DNA of 64,000 nt, taken from Candidatus Gastranaerophilales bacterium (GTDB taxonomy: Bacteria > Cyanobacteriota > Vampirovibrionia > Gastranaerophilales > Gastranaerophilaceae). The first letter of the stretch is position 1. Every line of letters starts with the position of its first letter. The notes under the pieces were generated by a model. That model made no database searches and was not told the DNA's origin. It worked only from the letters and a program-made list of their open reading frames with translations. Shown piece after piece: positions 18,642-27,479 of the stretch. The stretch lies in assembly GCA_944324305.1 (NCBI GenBank), contig CALUVV010000001.1, positions 186,001 to 250,000 on the forward strand. Reading direction: 5' to 3'. The translations under genes and the position numbers were made by a program.

Positions 18642-19912
18642 AAGTCTTTAAATACTTCTGAACCTTTAATAAAACTGTAATCTGCTGAAAAATTTGCATT
18701 ATTCTTATCCTTATTAATGCTTTTTTTCAGCAGTTTATTAAGCATAAAAGGCAGACCAAATCCCAGAGAAGCCGTTACCAGAAGTAAATTAAAAATATAC
18801 AGGGCCGTTCCAGCATTACGTGTTCTCTTTAGCGTTTTATTATCAAGATTAGCCAGCCCGTCAAGTTTTTGTTTTAAATCAGATAGTCTGTAAGGTTTTC
18901 GGGTTTGCGGGTTTGTAAGCTTTGTGTTAAAGATTTTATCAGACAACTTTGACAAAGCTTTTTTCAGAAATAAATCGCCGCCCCAGAAAACAAGTCCTAT
19001 GCTTGTACCTCTTATAAGGCAATCCCTATACTCATATTTATCTCTGCTCGCAAGCTGGTACGGAAAATAATCACTTGTAATCCACATAGCAAGCCCTGTC
19101 AAGCGGCTCATATATATTGCATCTTTGTAATCAAATTTATCTGCATTTTTGTTAAACCACTTAAAAATTTTATTTTCCGAATTGTTGAGCATTCCTTTTT
19201 TTACCAAAAACGGAAGCGTTACTGCAGGAAGTACGGCAAGAGAAAATGCTGCAATTTGCCTGAGTTTTATTGATTTATCATGCTTTTTAGCAGCTTTTTG
19301 AGTAAATTCTTCATCGGCAAGTTTATATGTACCCGAATATCCGGAACGATTTGTTCTGTATTTTGTAAATGCATTTCCAAGCCAGGGAATAGCGGCGACC
19401 ATTAAATTTGTTGTCAAAAAATCAGCTGCATGAATTTTTGTATGCACATTAATCAAATCTTTTCTAAGTTCTTCCAAATCAGAATATCGGTTAATTATTC
19501 CGTCAAATTTATTCCTGTCATGAAAAAGTTTTTCCGCAGTATTTTTAATCCCCTCTTTCAAATGCTCTCCGTCTTTTGTTAAATATTTTTTAGAAACCTC
19601 TAAAATTCTCTTTTGTTCATTATCTAATTTTTCTGCTATTTTATACGAGCTTAAAAAATGCTTATTTATTAAAGGTAAAAGTAAAAACGGCGAAACAAAC
19701 GTAAAAATAAAATAAAGCATTGATTTAAATACCCGTTCGGCAGCTTCGTCTTTATTATTTGACATTATTGCCTGCGGAACAACAAAACCGCCTATATCTG
19801 TAATTCCTTTATTTAATAAAATATTAGATTCAACTGCCGCACAAACGTTTAAAACGGCTCCTTTAAATCGTGTTTTTTCAGTCTTGATACCTGATATACC
19901 CTGTACTAACAT
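18611..19912 (-). CDS. Hypothetical multi-pass membrane protein
   Basis: A 433-residue protein of unknown family. It starts MLVQGISGIKTEKTRFKGAV, another version of the short N-terminus ending in an aromatic/basic box seen on unknown proteins here. Hydrophobic segments occur at about residues 70-92 (MLYFIFTFVSPFLLLPLI), 160-180, 220-240 and 385-405, separated by long Lys-rich loops. There is no catalytic motif. The ribosome site is weak (TAGGAT about five bases before the ATG). It converges on ccdA, with a 31-base overlap of the two 3-prime ends. Confidence 0.75.
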   Translation of the reverse strand: MLVQGISGIKTEKTRFKGAVLNVCAAVESNILLNKGITDIGGFVVPQAIMSNNKDEAAERVFKSMLYFIFTFVSPFLLLPLINKHFLSSYKIAEKLDNEQKRILEVSKKYLTKDGEHLKEGIKNTAEKLFHDRNKFDGIINRYSDLEELRKDLINVHTKIHAADFLTTNLMVAAIPWLGNAFTKYRTNRSGYSGTYKLADEEFTQKAAKKHDKSIKLRQIAAFSLAVLPAVTLPFLVKKGMLNNSENKIFKWFNKNADKFDYKDAIYMSRLTGLAMWITSDYFPYQLASRDKYEYRDCLIRGTSIGLVFWGGDLFLKKALSKLSDKIFNTKLTNPQTRKPYRLSDLKQKLDGLANLDNKTLKRTRNAGTALYIFNLLLVTASLGFGLPFMLNKLLKKSINKDKNNANFSADYSFIKGSEVFKDFYTKKGENIL

Positions 19913-19984
19913 TTTAAATCCTAAAATTTAAAGGCGTGAAAACATTTTTTTTTGCTATTATGGTAAAATAATCGTTACGTACAG

Positions 19985-20013
19985 TTGTAAAAAAGCCCTG
20001 TGTATCGTATAAT
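19985..20013 (+). promoter_or_regulatory. Promoter of the ribH-murQ-gpsA-ricT operon
   Basis: TTGTAA (19985-19990), 17-base spacer, TATAAT (20008-20013), 21 bases before the ribH ATG. No FMN-riboswitch-like leader is present; there is no room for one. Confidence 0.7.
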
Positions 20014-20034
20014 AGGCTCAAAGGAGTATAAGAA

Positions 20035-20496
20035 ATGAAAACATATGAAGGTCAGTTAGTAGCAGGGAATGAAAACTTTTGTATAATTATATCAAGATTT
20101 AACGATTTTATCGGTTCCAAACTTCTGTCAGGTGCAATCGATGAACTAAAACGCCATGGGGTTAGGGATGAAAATATCGATATTGTTAAAGTTCCCGGAG
20201 CGTTTGAAATCCCTCTTGCGGCAATGAAGTTTGCAAAAACGCAAAAGTATAACGCAATTATTACTTTAGGCGCAATAATCCGCGGTGCTACAGCTCACTT
20301 TGACTATGTAAGCGCAGAACTTTCCAAAGGTATTGCGCAGGTAAGCCTTCAAACCGAAGTTCCTGTTATCTTCGGAGTTCTGACAACCGAAAATATAGAA
20401 CAGGCAATTGAAAGAGCAGGCACAAAAGCAGGTAATAAAGGTGCTGATGCCGCTAAAGCCGCTATTGAAATGGCTAATTTATTGAAATTGGTTTAG
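20035..20496 (+). CDS. ribH: 6,7-dimethyl-8-ribityllumazine synthase
   Basis: 153 residues, the usual length for the lumazine synthase that condenses 5-amino-6-ribitylaminouracil with dihydroxybutanone phosphate in riboflavin synthesis. The substrate motif [12 protein letters not shown] and the catalytic loop [10 protein letters not shown] (canonical RGxTxHF, His88) are present. ATG 20035 follows AAAGGAG. It is first in an operon with murQ, gpsA and ricT, not with other rib genes, so the grouping is metabolic housekeeping rather than a riboflavin cluster. Confidence 0.95.
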   Translation: MKTYEGQLVAGNENFCIIISRFNDFIGSKLLSGAIDELKRHGVRDENIDIVKVPGAFEIPLAAMKFAKTQKYNAIITLGAIIRGATAHFDYVSAELSKGIAQVSLQTEVPVIFGVLTTENIEQAIERAGTKAGNKGADAAKAAIEMANLLKLV

Positions 20497-20520
20497 TGTT
20501 TATTATATAAGGGGAAAAAA

Positions 20521-21414
20521 ATGAGTGAAGTAATTACCGAGTACAGAAACGAGAATACAAAAAATATTGATATTCTCCCTACTATTGAAATAGTCAGGAA
20601 AATGAATGAGGAAGATAAACTCGTTGCTCTTGCAGTTGAAGAAGAAACTGAAAATATTGCGGCTGCCGTTGATTTAATAGCAAAACAATTTTTAAAAGGC
20701 GGAAGATTATTTTACTTCGGTGCAGGTACATCAGGCAGGCTCGGTATATTAGACGCGTCAGAATGTCCGCCTACATTCAGCGTAGCTCCCGATATGGTTC
20801 ACGGTATTATTGCAGGCGGCGACAAAGCTTTCAGAACTGCGGTCGAAGGCGCGGAAGACAACTTCGACTCAGGTTACGAAGATGCAAAAGTTTTAAACGA
20901 AAATGATGTTGCAGTCGTAATTTCGGCAAGCGGAAACCCCAAGTATTTACTCGGTGTTTTGAAAAGAGCCGAAGATGTAAACTGCAAGACTATCGGCATA
21001 ACCTGCAATTCAAAAGGCAGAATTGCCGAAGAAGCAGGCCTTGTAATTTGTGCGGAAGTCGGTCCGGAAGTTATCGCAGGTTCTTCCCGATTAAAAGCCG
21101 GAACAGCTCAAAAGATGATTTTGAATATGCTTACTACAGGTGCAATGATTAAAATCGGAAAAACTTACGAAAACTTTATGATTGACCTTAAAGCAACAAA
21201 TGAAAAACTTAAAGACAGAGCAATAAGAATTGTGGCACAAATTGCCGGTGTTCCGCACAGCGAAGCACTTGCAACTCTTTTGAAATGTGATTGGGAAATA
21301 AAAACAGCTATTATATCTATAATGATGAAACTTGATATAGAACAATCAAGATTAGAATTAAAAAAACACGGCGGCGTACTCAGAAAACTTTTACACGCCG
21401 GTCAGGCAGTATAA
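20521..21414 (+). CDS. murQ: N-acetylmuramic acid 6-phosphate etherase
   Basis: 297 residues with the SIS sugar-isomerase fold. Family blocks are all present: ENTKNIDILPT near the start, FGAGTSGRLGILDASECPPTF (the phosphosugar site), GGDKAFRTAVEGAED and GPEVIAGSSRLKAGTAQK. The enzyme cleaves the lactyl ether of MurNAc-6-phosphate to give GlcNAc-6-phosphate in cell-wall recycling. The next enzyme of that route, nagA, lies about 39 kb away in the window. AGGGGAAA before ATG 20521. Confidence 0.94.
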   Translation: MSEVITEYRNENTKNIDILPTIEIVRKMNEEDKLVALAVEEETENIAAAVDLIAKQFLKGGRLFYFGAGTSGRLGILDASECPPTFSVAPDMVHGIIAGGDKAFRTAVEGAEDNFDSGYEDAKVLNENDVAVVISASGNPKYLLGVLKRAEDVNCKTIGITCNSKGRIAEEAGLVICAEVGPEVIAGSSRLKAGTAQKMILNMLTTGAMIKIGKTYENFMIDLKATNEKLKDRAIRIVAQIAGVPHSEALATLLKCDWEIKTAIISIMMKLDIEQSRLELKKHGGVLRKLLHAGQAV

Positions 21415-21429
21415 AGGAGAGCTTGAAAA

Positions 21430-22431
21430 ATGAAATTAACAGTACTTGGTGCAGGTTGTTGGGGCTTAACATTAGCGTGGCTTTTAACAAATAACTTTGA
21501 AAATATAACGGTTTGGGGACGGGAACAGGATTTAACCGAAGATTTAAAAATAAACAAACATTGTTGTAAACCTCTTGAAGTTCAACTGGATGATAAAGTT
21601 GAGATTACATCTGATTTGGCATCTGCAATTACTGATGCTGATATAATTCTTTCGGTTGTTGCAACGTCCGGAACACGTGATGTTTGTGAAAAATTAAAGG
21701 AAGCCGGGATTAAATCCGAACAAATACTTGTAAATGCATCTAAAGGTATTGAGCTTCCTTCATTGATGAGAATGTCCGAAGTTATCAAAGATGTGCTGCC
21801 CGAACAGAAACTTGCTGTACTTTCAGGTCCTACGCTTGCAAAAGAAGTACTTGCAGGGCTTCCTACAGCGGCATCGGTTGCTTGCGAAGATATTAAGACG
21901 GCTGAATTCGTCCAAAAAGCTTTAAATGTTCCGTCAAAATTCAGACTTTACACAAACACCGATGTAACAGGGGTAGAACTCGGCGGTTCTTTGAAAAACG
22001 TTATAGCTATTGCTTCCGGTTTTGCACATACAATGGGACTTGGCGATAACTGTGCAGGAACTCTTTTGACACGCGGAATGGCCGAAATTGTCCGCGTAAG
22101 TATAAACCTCGGAGCAAACCCGTCAACTTTATACGGTCTTTCGGGAATGGGCGATTTAATCGCGACCTGTTCAAGCCCGATGTCTCGAAATTATACGGTA
22201 GGTTCCATGCTTGCAAAAGGTAAAAAAATAGATGATATTCTAAATGAACTCGGTTCTGTTGCGGAAGGTGTTAAGACATCAAAAGCTATATGCGAACTTG
22301 CTAAAAAATTAAATATAGAAGTTCCTGTATCAAGTGCAATTTATGAAGCTGTTTACACCGACATAACACCACAGGCGCTTTTAGAAAAACTTATGAACAG
22401 AAAACTGAAAGAAGAAGAAAGATACTTATAA
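21430..22431 (+). CDS. gpsA: Glycerol-3-phosphate dehydrogenase (NAD(P)+)
   Basis: 333 residues. The N-terminal Rossmann motif is G7-x-G9-x-x-G12 (VLGAGCWG). The catalytic lysines fall in SKGIELP and ELGGSLKNVIAIASG, and the C-terminal helical domain carries the expected GLSGMGDLIATC block. It reduces dihydroxyacetone phosphate to sn-glycerol-3-phosphate, the backbone of phospholipids. AAAGGAG precedes the ATG. Its stop codon overlaps the ATG of ricT (TAATG), indicating translational coupling. Confidence 0.95.
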   Translation: MKLTVLGAGCWGLTLAWLLTNNFENITVWGREQDLTEDLKINKHCCKPLEVQLDDKVEITSDLASAITDADIILSVVATSGTRDVCEKLKEAGIKSEQILVNASKGIELPSLMRMSEVIKDVLPEQKLAVLSGPTLAKEVLAGLPTAASVACEDIKTAEFVQKALNVPSKFRLYTNTDVTGVELGGSLKNVIAIASGFAHTMGLGDNCAGTLLTRGMAEIVRVSINLGANPSTLYGLSGMGDLIATCSSPMSRNYTVGSMLAKGKKIDDILNELGSVAEGVKTSKAICELAKKLNIEVPVSSAIYEAVYTDITPQALLEKLMNRKLKEEERYL

Positions 22432-23354
22432 TGAAATATGCCGTTAAATATTTAAAAAACACATTTTACCCGCTGGAAGTTCCCGAAACAATTCATATTG
22501 AGAACGGACAGATGGTTCTTGTAAGAACAGAAAAGGGAGAAGAAGCTTTAAAAGCATTTATCGTAAATTCGCAAATCGCCGAATTATGGGATAAAAGTAA
22601 TGATAAACCCCAGCCCTTTCATGTAATAAGAACTTTATCCCAAAGAGATCTTCAAACTCTTGAAGAAATTAAACAGGAAGAAGTTCAATCGTTTTTTAAA
22701 TGTCAGGCATTGGTACAGCAGCATAAGTTAAATATGAACCTCGTTCAGTGCAGAATAACTTTTGACAGAAGAAAAATAACATTCTATTATACTGCTCCGG
22801 AAAGAGTTGATTTCAGAGCTTTATTAAAGGATTTAACACAGGTGTTTACCCGTGTAAGAATTGACCTTCGCCATATAGGTGTAAGAGACGAAACCTCAAT
22901 CCTTGAAGGTACGGGAGTGTGCGGCAGACCTTTCTGCTGTTCAAGTTTTTTAAGAAAATTTGCAACAATTAACGTAAAACTTGCAAAAGACCAGGGGATG
23001 CCAATTGCACCCGGAAAAATCTCGGGAACTTGCGGGAGACTTTTGTGCTGTTTAACTTACGAATATTCAAATTACATTGACGCGGCAAAAGGTATGCCTC
23101 CTGTCGGTTCTTCGGTAATGACACCTGACGGGCTGGGTAAAGTTTGTTATCTCCAGTTTTTAAGCGGCAAAGTGGCCGTAAAAATGGAAGACGGAAAAAC
23201 AAAAGAATTTTTGAAAAATGATATTGAAATGGTTGATGCAGATGTCAACGTTGAAATTGATGTTCCTGTATTGAACACCTATACTGACGACAACGACAAC
23301 ATTGACATAAGACAATTGGAAGACGACAGAAACAGCTCAACGGGTAACGTTTAA
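22431..23354 (+). CDS. ricT: PSP1-domain protein, RicT/YaaT-like
   Basis: 307 residues. The C-terminal half is a PSP1 domain with the characteristic cysteines in GVCGRPFCCSSFL and GTCGRLLCCLTYEY, known in Bacillus RicT to bind an Fe-S cluster as part of the complex that steers RNase Y-dependent mRNA maturation. An rny gene in the same window supports the assignment, although they are not adjacent. The tail after residue 285 is acidic and probably disordered. It starts inside the gpsA stop codon. Confidence 0.88.
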   Translation: MKYAVKYLKNTFYPLEVPETIHIENGQMVLVRTEKGEEALKAFIVNSQIAELWDKSNDKPQPFHVIRTLSQRDLQTLEEIKQEEVQSFFKCQALVQQHKLNMNLVQCRITFDRRKITFYYTAPERVDFRALLKDLTQVFTRVRIDLRHIGVRDETSILEGTGVCGRPFCCSSFLRKFATINVKLAKDQGMPIAPGKISGTCGRLLCCLTYEYSNYIDAAKGMPPVGSSVMTPDGLGKVCYLQFLSGKVAVKMEDGKTKEFLKNDIEMVDADVNVEIDVPVLNTYTDDNDNIDIRQLEDDRNSSTGNV

Positions 23355-23359
23355 AGCTA

Positions 23360-23590
23360 TTAGTTCGCCCCCCCCCCGAAAATACGGGACATCAAAGATA
23401 TTTTGACATAAACAAAGTAAATTTCGCCGTTTGTCAATCTAACATCATACCTTGGCATTCCTTTATGCTTGTCATCCTGCGCAGTTTCACGAACTTCCGC
23501 AACCAGCTCATCATTCGTAATTTGGTGCAGCTCTTTAACACTGATGACTTCTTTGTCAACAATTTTCATTAATTTATCATAATCACTCAT
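23360..23590 (-). CDS. Small hypothetical protein whose C-terminus is encoded by a G10 run
   Basis: 76 residues, unknown family: MSDYDKLMKIVDKEVISV, then a mixed segment with a beta-hairpin (YDVRLTNGEIYFVYVKI), ending SRIF-GGG-AN. The GGG comes from the G10 run. At length 11 the stop is bypassed and the end becomes GGGG-ELIALNVTR, so the run would alter the C-terminus instead of silencing the gene. A TATAAT box lies six bases before the ATG with no ribosome site, so the mRNA is probably leaderless. It converges with ricT, with five bases between the ends. Confidence 0.7.
   Translation of the reverse strand: MSDYDKLMKIVDKEVISVKELHQITNDELVAEVRETAQDDKHKGMPRYDVRLTNGEIYFVYVKISLMSRIFGGGAN
23368..23377 (+). 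repeat. GC10G tract, copy 5 (in the last codons of a non-pilin gene)
   Basis: Ten C on the plus strand, read as G10 near the stop codon of the 76-residue minus-strand gene. Confidence 0.95.
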
Positions 23591-23713
23591 ATAATTATTA
23601 TATCAAATATTAAGAAGTATTTCAAGAGAGCAAAGATAAAATACATCAAATAAATTATCAAAATAAAAAAATGTCGAAAAGATTACTAATTTAGAATTTT
23701 TTGACACTTTAAA

Positions 23714-23749
23714 TATTTACAACCATATAAATATTAAATATTGTAAATA
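23714..23749. promoter_or_regulatory. Inverted repeat TATTTACA...TGTAAATA upstream of a small gene
   Basis: Perfect 8-bp arms (23714-23721, 23742-23749) separated by 20 bases in the 239-base gap before the gene at 23830. A TTGACA hexamer lies at 23701-23706. Possible operator; the rest of the gap is AT-rich with nothing recognisable. Confidence 0.4.
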
Positions 23750-23829
23750 AATTAGCAAAATTTTTATGTTTTTGCGTTTATTAAGTGTGTAGAAGTTTTA
23801 AAAAGTGTGCTTTGCAAGAAAGGAGTTAT

Positions 23830-24069
23830 ATGCAACAAATAATATCAACCGGATATATCAAAATAGGAAATGATTACATAAATCCATATAATATAACGCA
23901 CATAGGTAAAAATCCTGATAATACAACTTATGTTGGTTACAACACAATAGCACAAGGACCTTATGGAATTGCACCTACATCAGATAGAATTCCTGTAAAT
24001 TCTGATAAATTTGCACAATGTGCTATTAAAGCCATGCAAACAGGTGAAATTATTGATATAATGGCATAA
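23830..24069 (+). CDS. Small hypothetical protein, 79 residues
   Basis: ATG 23830 is chosen because AAAGGAG lies six bases upstream; a longer in-frame extension to 23785 lacks a ribosome site. The protein (MQQIISTGYIKIGNDYIN...) is polar, rich in Ile, Asn, Thr and Gly, with probable beta strands and no membrane segment. Family not recognised. A strong bidirectional terminator follows, shared with the tRNA gene on the other strand. Confidence 0.65.
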   Translation: MQQIISTGYIKIGNDYINPYNITHIGKNPDNTTYVGYNTIAQGPYGIAPTSDRIPVNSDKFAQCAIKAMQTGEIIDIMA

Positions 24070-24077
24070 TAAATAAT

Positions 24078-24107
24078 AAAAAAAGCGGCACTATTACCGC
24101 TTTTTTT
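24078..24107. terminator. Bidirectional terminator
   Basis: AAAAAAAGCGG / CCGCTTTTTTT stem with an 8-base loop (CACTATTA), between a small plus-strand gene and the 3-prime end of tRNA-Leu. Confidence 0.9.
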
Positions 24108-24108
24108 A

Positions 24109-24193
24109 TGGTGTCGAAGAAGGGACTCGAACCCTCAAGGCGTTAACCACACGAACCTGAATCGTGCGCGTCTACCAATTCCGCCACTTCGAC
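24109..24193 (-). tRNA. tRNA-Leu (anticodon CAG)
   Basis: 85 bases on the minus strand, starting GTCGAAG and ending CTTCGAC-ACCA, so the acceptor stem pairs fully and CCA is encoded. The anticodon arm is CACGA-TTCAGGT-TCGTG, giving anticodon CAG. The long variable arm expected of tRNA-Leu is present, and the T-arm GAGGG-TTCGAGT-CCCTT is canonical. Confidence 0.95.
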
Positions 24194-24244
24194 ATTTTTA
24201 AATTTCTATATCTATTCAATTTTCACATGATTTTGTACAATGTA

Positions 24245-24844
24245 CTATTTTATTTTCCTAAAAAATTCATCAGAAATCAACTGTGAATATTTATTTTTTT
24301 CATTTGCTGAAATCAAAAGTCTTGTTTCACCGTCTTTTGTCTCAGCTACCGAGATTATTCCGCCGACGTCACCTATCGGAAGTTTTTTTATTCTGGCTTC
24401 AAATTTTACATACGGAACCTCTTTGCCGTATGAATTCATTGTTCCATGCTTTGTAACCTTTAAATCATCTACAGATACTGCCTGATATTTAATTTTACTT
24501 ACAGCTTTATAGAGTTTTTCTTCCACATTATCTGATTTTATATCATCAGCAGTCAAAATTTGTTTGTCTCCTGAATCCACTACAAACATTTTTTGGCCTG
24601 ATGCTTTATGCTCGGCAACAACAGCATTATAGCCCATTATACCGGCTGCTTTTTCTATTTCAAATTCGTCATTAATTTTAGAAAAATCTCCGACTTTTTG
24701 TGCACGTTCGAGCATGGTTTCTTTAGGCGGATTAAAATAATTACTTATAAGACCGCTTACCAATTCTTTACCGCCAAGCGCCATGAAGCCGACAACGGCA
24801 AGTGTAAGGATTATTGCTCTTAAAATATTTTTTAAACATCCCAT
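24245..24844 (-). CDS. Hypothetical membrane-anchored protein
   Basis: 199 residues. An N-terminal hydrophobic helix (NILRAIILTLAVVGFMALGG) anchors a soluble domain of about 165 residues, presumably outside the membrane. That domain alternates beta strands and short charged helices (for example YNAVVAEHKASGQKMFVVDSG). No catalytic motif is visible and I do not recognise the family. AAGGAT precedes the ATG. It is transcribed divergently from mutS, with only 37 bases between the two starts, so the promoters overlap. Confidence 0.75.
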   Translation of the reverse strand: MGCLKNILRAIILTLAVVGFMALGGKELVSGLISNYFNPPKETMLERAQKVGDFSKINDEFEIEKAAGIMGYNAVVAEHKASGQKMFVVDSGDKQILTADDIKSDNVEEKLYKAVSKIKYQAVSVDDLKVTKHGTMNSYGKEVPYVKFEARIKKLPIGDVGGIISVAETKDGETRLLISANEKNKYSQLISDEFFRKIK

Positions 24845-24881
24845 GTTGAAATCCTTATCATGTTATACTATTATTATAACT

Positions 24882-27458
24882 ATGAAAAAGGCAGAAATCA
24901 ATCATATCAATACAGCTGACATTAAGGTGGAAGATTTAACACCGGCAATGCAGGAATATTTAAAAATTAAACACCAAAATCCGGATAAGATTTTGTTATA
25001 CAGGCTCGGAGATTTTTACGAAACGTTTTTCGAAGATGCCGTAATTATGTCCAAAGAACTTGAACTTACTCTTACAGGCAGAGAACAGGGTAAGTTCGGC
25101 AGAATACCTCTGGCAGGAATTCCCGCCAAGGCGGTTAACAATTATATTGAAAAACTTGTCCAGAAAAATTATAAGGTTATTATCTGCGACCAGCTTGAAG
25201 ATCCTAAATTTGCCAAAGGGCTTGTAAAAAGAGGGGTTACACGTATAGTCACGTCAGGTACTCTTACCGAAAGCGACTTTTTGCAGCAGAATTCAAATAA
25301 TTATATTTGCGCGCTTTTCAAGGATGATAAAAAAGATATATGGGGATTTTCTTACGCAGATATTTCCACAGGGGAATTTAAAGTTACACAGGCCCCATAT
25401 GAACTTATTCTTGCAGAACTCACAAGAATTGCACCTGCAGAAGTCATCGGACCTTCAATAAAACAAAAGATTATGCCTTTTCAGATTGTTCCTGACGAAA
25501 AAATTGATCTGCCCGAAGATATTACAAAAATTTATAACTGCTCAAAGGTTCCGTCATCCGTGTTTGACGCCGGCTTTGCCGAAAATAATCTGAAAGCGGT
25601 ATTTCAGGCAAGCAGTCTTGAATCTTTCGGATACGACAGATACAAAACAGGTTTCAGAGCTGCAGGAGCATTGCTCGCTTACGTATGGGAAACACTTAAA
25701 GATAATGTTCCGAAATTTGAAAGAATTGAACCGTATGAACTTTCAGAGTACATGATTTTGGACGGAAGTACAAGAAAAAATCTTGAACTTACTGAAACTT
25801 TACGCGATAAAAATAAATTCGGCTCGCTTTTATGGTCTATTGATAAAACTAAGACCAATATGGGGGCAAGACTTCTTAAGAATTGGGTTTGCCAGCCTCT
25901 TAAGCGGGTTGAACAAATTAACAAACGGCAGAACTGTATTACAGAACTTGTTGAAAAAACCGATGAAAGAATAAATATTTCAAATCTGCTTGAAAAAATT
26001 TATGATATTCAAAGGCTTGCAACACGCATGTCAAACAGTTCGGCAAATCCTAAGGATTTTTTGAGTTTAAAAGCATCATTGATGATACTTCCCGATTTAC
26101 TCGACGCAACTCAAAACCTTAGTTTTAACCCTCTGGCCTCTGTTGCGCAATACAGGGATGAAATATCGGAATATACCGCATTAATCGACAGAACTATTGC
26201 CGAAAATGCGCCTGTATTGATAAAAGAAGGCGGAATTTTAAAAGAAGGCGTGTCAGGTGAACTGGATTATTTTCGCGAACTTTTAACCGGCGGTGAAAAT
26301 TGGCTTAAACAGTTTGAAGAAAGAGAGAAAGAAAGAACAGGCATTAAATCTCTAAAAATAGGATTTAACAAAGTCTTCGGCTACTTTATCGAAATATCTA
26401 ATTCTTATTTAAATCAAATTCCCGAAGGTTATATAAGAAAACAGACGCTTACCAACGGTGAAAGATTTATTACGGAAGAATTAAAAAAACATGAAGATGA
26501 TGTTCTTTCCGCCAAATTTAAATCAACTGAGTTAGAATATAAATTATTCTGTGACTTCAGGGAATACTCGAAAGAATTCGTGTCTAAAATCAGAGAAATT
26601 GCAGACTGTATCGCTCAATGCGACGTTTATACGGGGCTTGCGCAGGCAGCTGCCGAAAATAATTTCTGTAAACCGATAATTGACGATTCTGATGACTTTA
26701 TCGTTAAAAACGGAAGGCATCCTGTTTTGGAAAAAATACTTCCGCTCGGAGAATATGTCGCAAACGATTTGGAATTAAAATGCAATTCTGCGGATTCCAC
26801 TCAATTTATGATTTTAACAGGCCCTAACATGGCAGGTAAATCAACATACATGCGCCAGAATGCTTTAATTGCAATATTAGCTCAAATAGGTTCATGGGTT
26901 CCTGCTGATTACGCAAAAATAGGGGTGATAGACAAAATATTCACCCGTGTAGGTGCTTCGGATGACTTGACGCTCGGACAGTCAACTTTCATGGTTGAAA
27001 TGATTGAAACAGCCTGCATTTTAAACTCGGCTACCGACAGAAGTTTTATCTTGCTGGACGAAATCGGAAGAGGTACAAGCACATACGACGGTGTTGCAAT
27101 TGCCTGGTCAGTTGCGGAATACATCGCAACAAAAATTAAGGCAAGATGTATATTTGCAACCCACTATCATGAATTGAACGTAATGACGCAAACTTACCCG
27201 CAAATTAAAAATTACAGAATAACAATAAGCGAAGAAAACGGTGAAATTGAATTCCTTCGCAAAATCGTTCAAGGCGGTGCCAGTAAGAGTTACGGTATTC
27301 AGGTAGCAAAAATGGCAGGTCTTCCGAATGCTGTTATTAAGCGTTCACAGGACTTGATGAACAGAATGCAGAAGGATTACTCAAATAACCTTGCAACACG
27401 TAAAAAGAATGTTGATGCACCGACTGTTGATGTGCCGCAGCTTAACTTGTTTAATTAG
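24882..27458 (+). CDS. mutS: DNA mismatch repair protein MutS
   Basis: 858 residues. The mismatch-reading F-x-E motif is F45-Y-E47 (GDFYETFFEDA). The ATPase carries Walker A GPNMAGKSTYMRQ (from residue 647) and Walker B/signature DEIGRGTSTYDG (from residue 726), then the ATHYHEL motif. MutS recognises mispairs and small loops and recruits MutL. ATG 24882 is preferred to upstream ATGs because family homology begins there. A -10 box (TATACT or TATAAC) lies one to twelve bases upstream without a ribosome site, suggesting a leaderless or very short-leader mRNA. MutS normally suppresses homopolymer slippage, so its activity bears directly on the C10 runs; the next gene downstream carries one. Confidence 0.97.
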   Translation: MKKAEINHINTADIKVEDLTPAMQEYLKIKHQNPDKILLYRLGDFYETFFEDAVIMSKELELTLTGREQGKFGRIPLAGIPAKAVNNYIEKLVQKNYKVIICDQLEDPKFAKGLVKRGVTRIVTSGTLTESDFLQQNSNNYICALFKDDKKDIWGFSYADISTGEFKVTQAPYELILAELTRIAPAEVIGPSIKQKIMPFQIVPDEKIDLPEDITKIYNCSKVPSSVFDAGFAENNLKAVFQASSLESFGYDRYKTGFRAAGALLAYVWETLKDNVPKFERIEPYELSEYMILDGSTRKNLELTETLRDKNKFGSLLWSIDKTKTNMGARLLKNWVCQPLKRVEQINKRQNCITELVEKTDERINISNLLEKIYDIQRLATRMSNSSANPKDFLSLKASLMILPDLLDATQNLSFNPLASVAQYRDEISEYTALIDRTIAENAPVLIKEGGILKEGVSGELDYFRELLTGGENWLKQFEEREKERTGIKSLKIGFNKVFGYFIEISNSYLNQIPEGYIRKQTLTNGERFITEELKKHEDDVLSAKFKSTELEYKLFCDFREYSKEFVSKIREIADCIAQCDVYTGLAQAAAENNFCKPIIDDSDDFIVKNGRHPVLEKILPLGEYVANDLELKCNSADSTQFMILTGPNMAGKSTYMRQNALIAILAQIGSWVPADYAKIGVIDKIFTRVGASDDLTLGQSTFMVEMIETACILNSATDRSFILLDEIGRGTSTYDGVAIAWSVAEYIATKIKARCIFATHYHELNVMTQTYPQIKNYRITISEENGEIEFLRKIVQGGASKSYGIQVAKMAGLPNAVIKRSQDLMNRMQKDYSNNLATRKKNVDAPTVDVPQLNLFN

Positions 27459-27479
27459 AATAAAAAAGGAGGTAAAATT

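Noticed and set aside
24783..24881. N-terminal extension of mutS by 33 residues
   Set aside because: It has no ribosome site, overlaps the divergent gene and its promoter, and MutS homology starts at ATG 24882.
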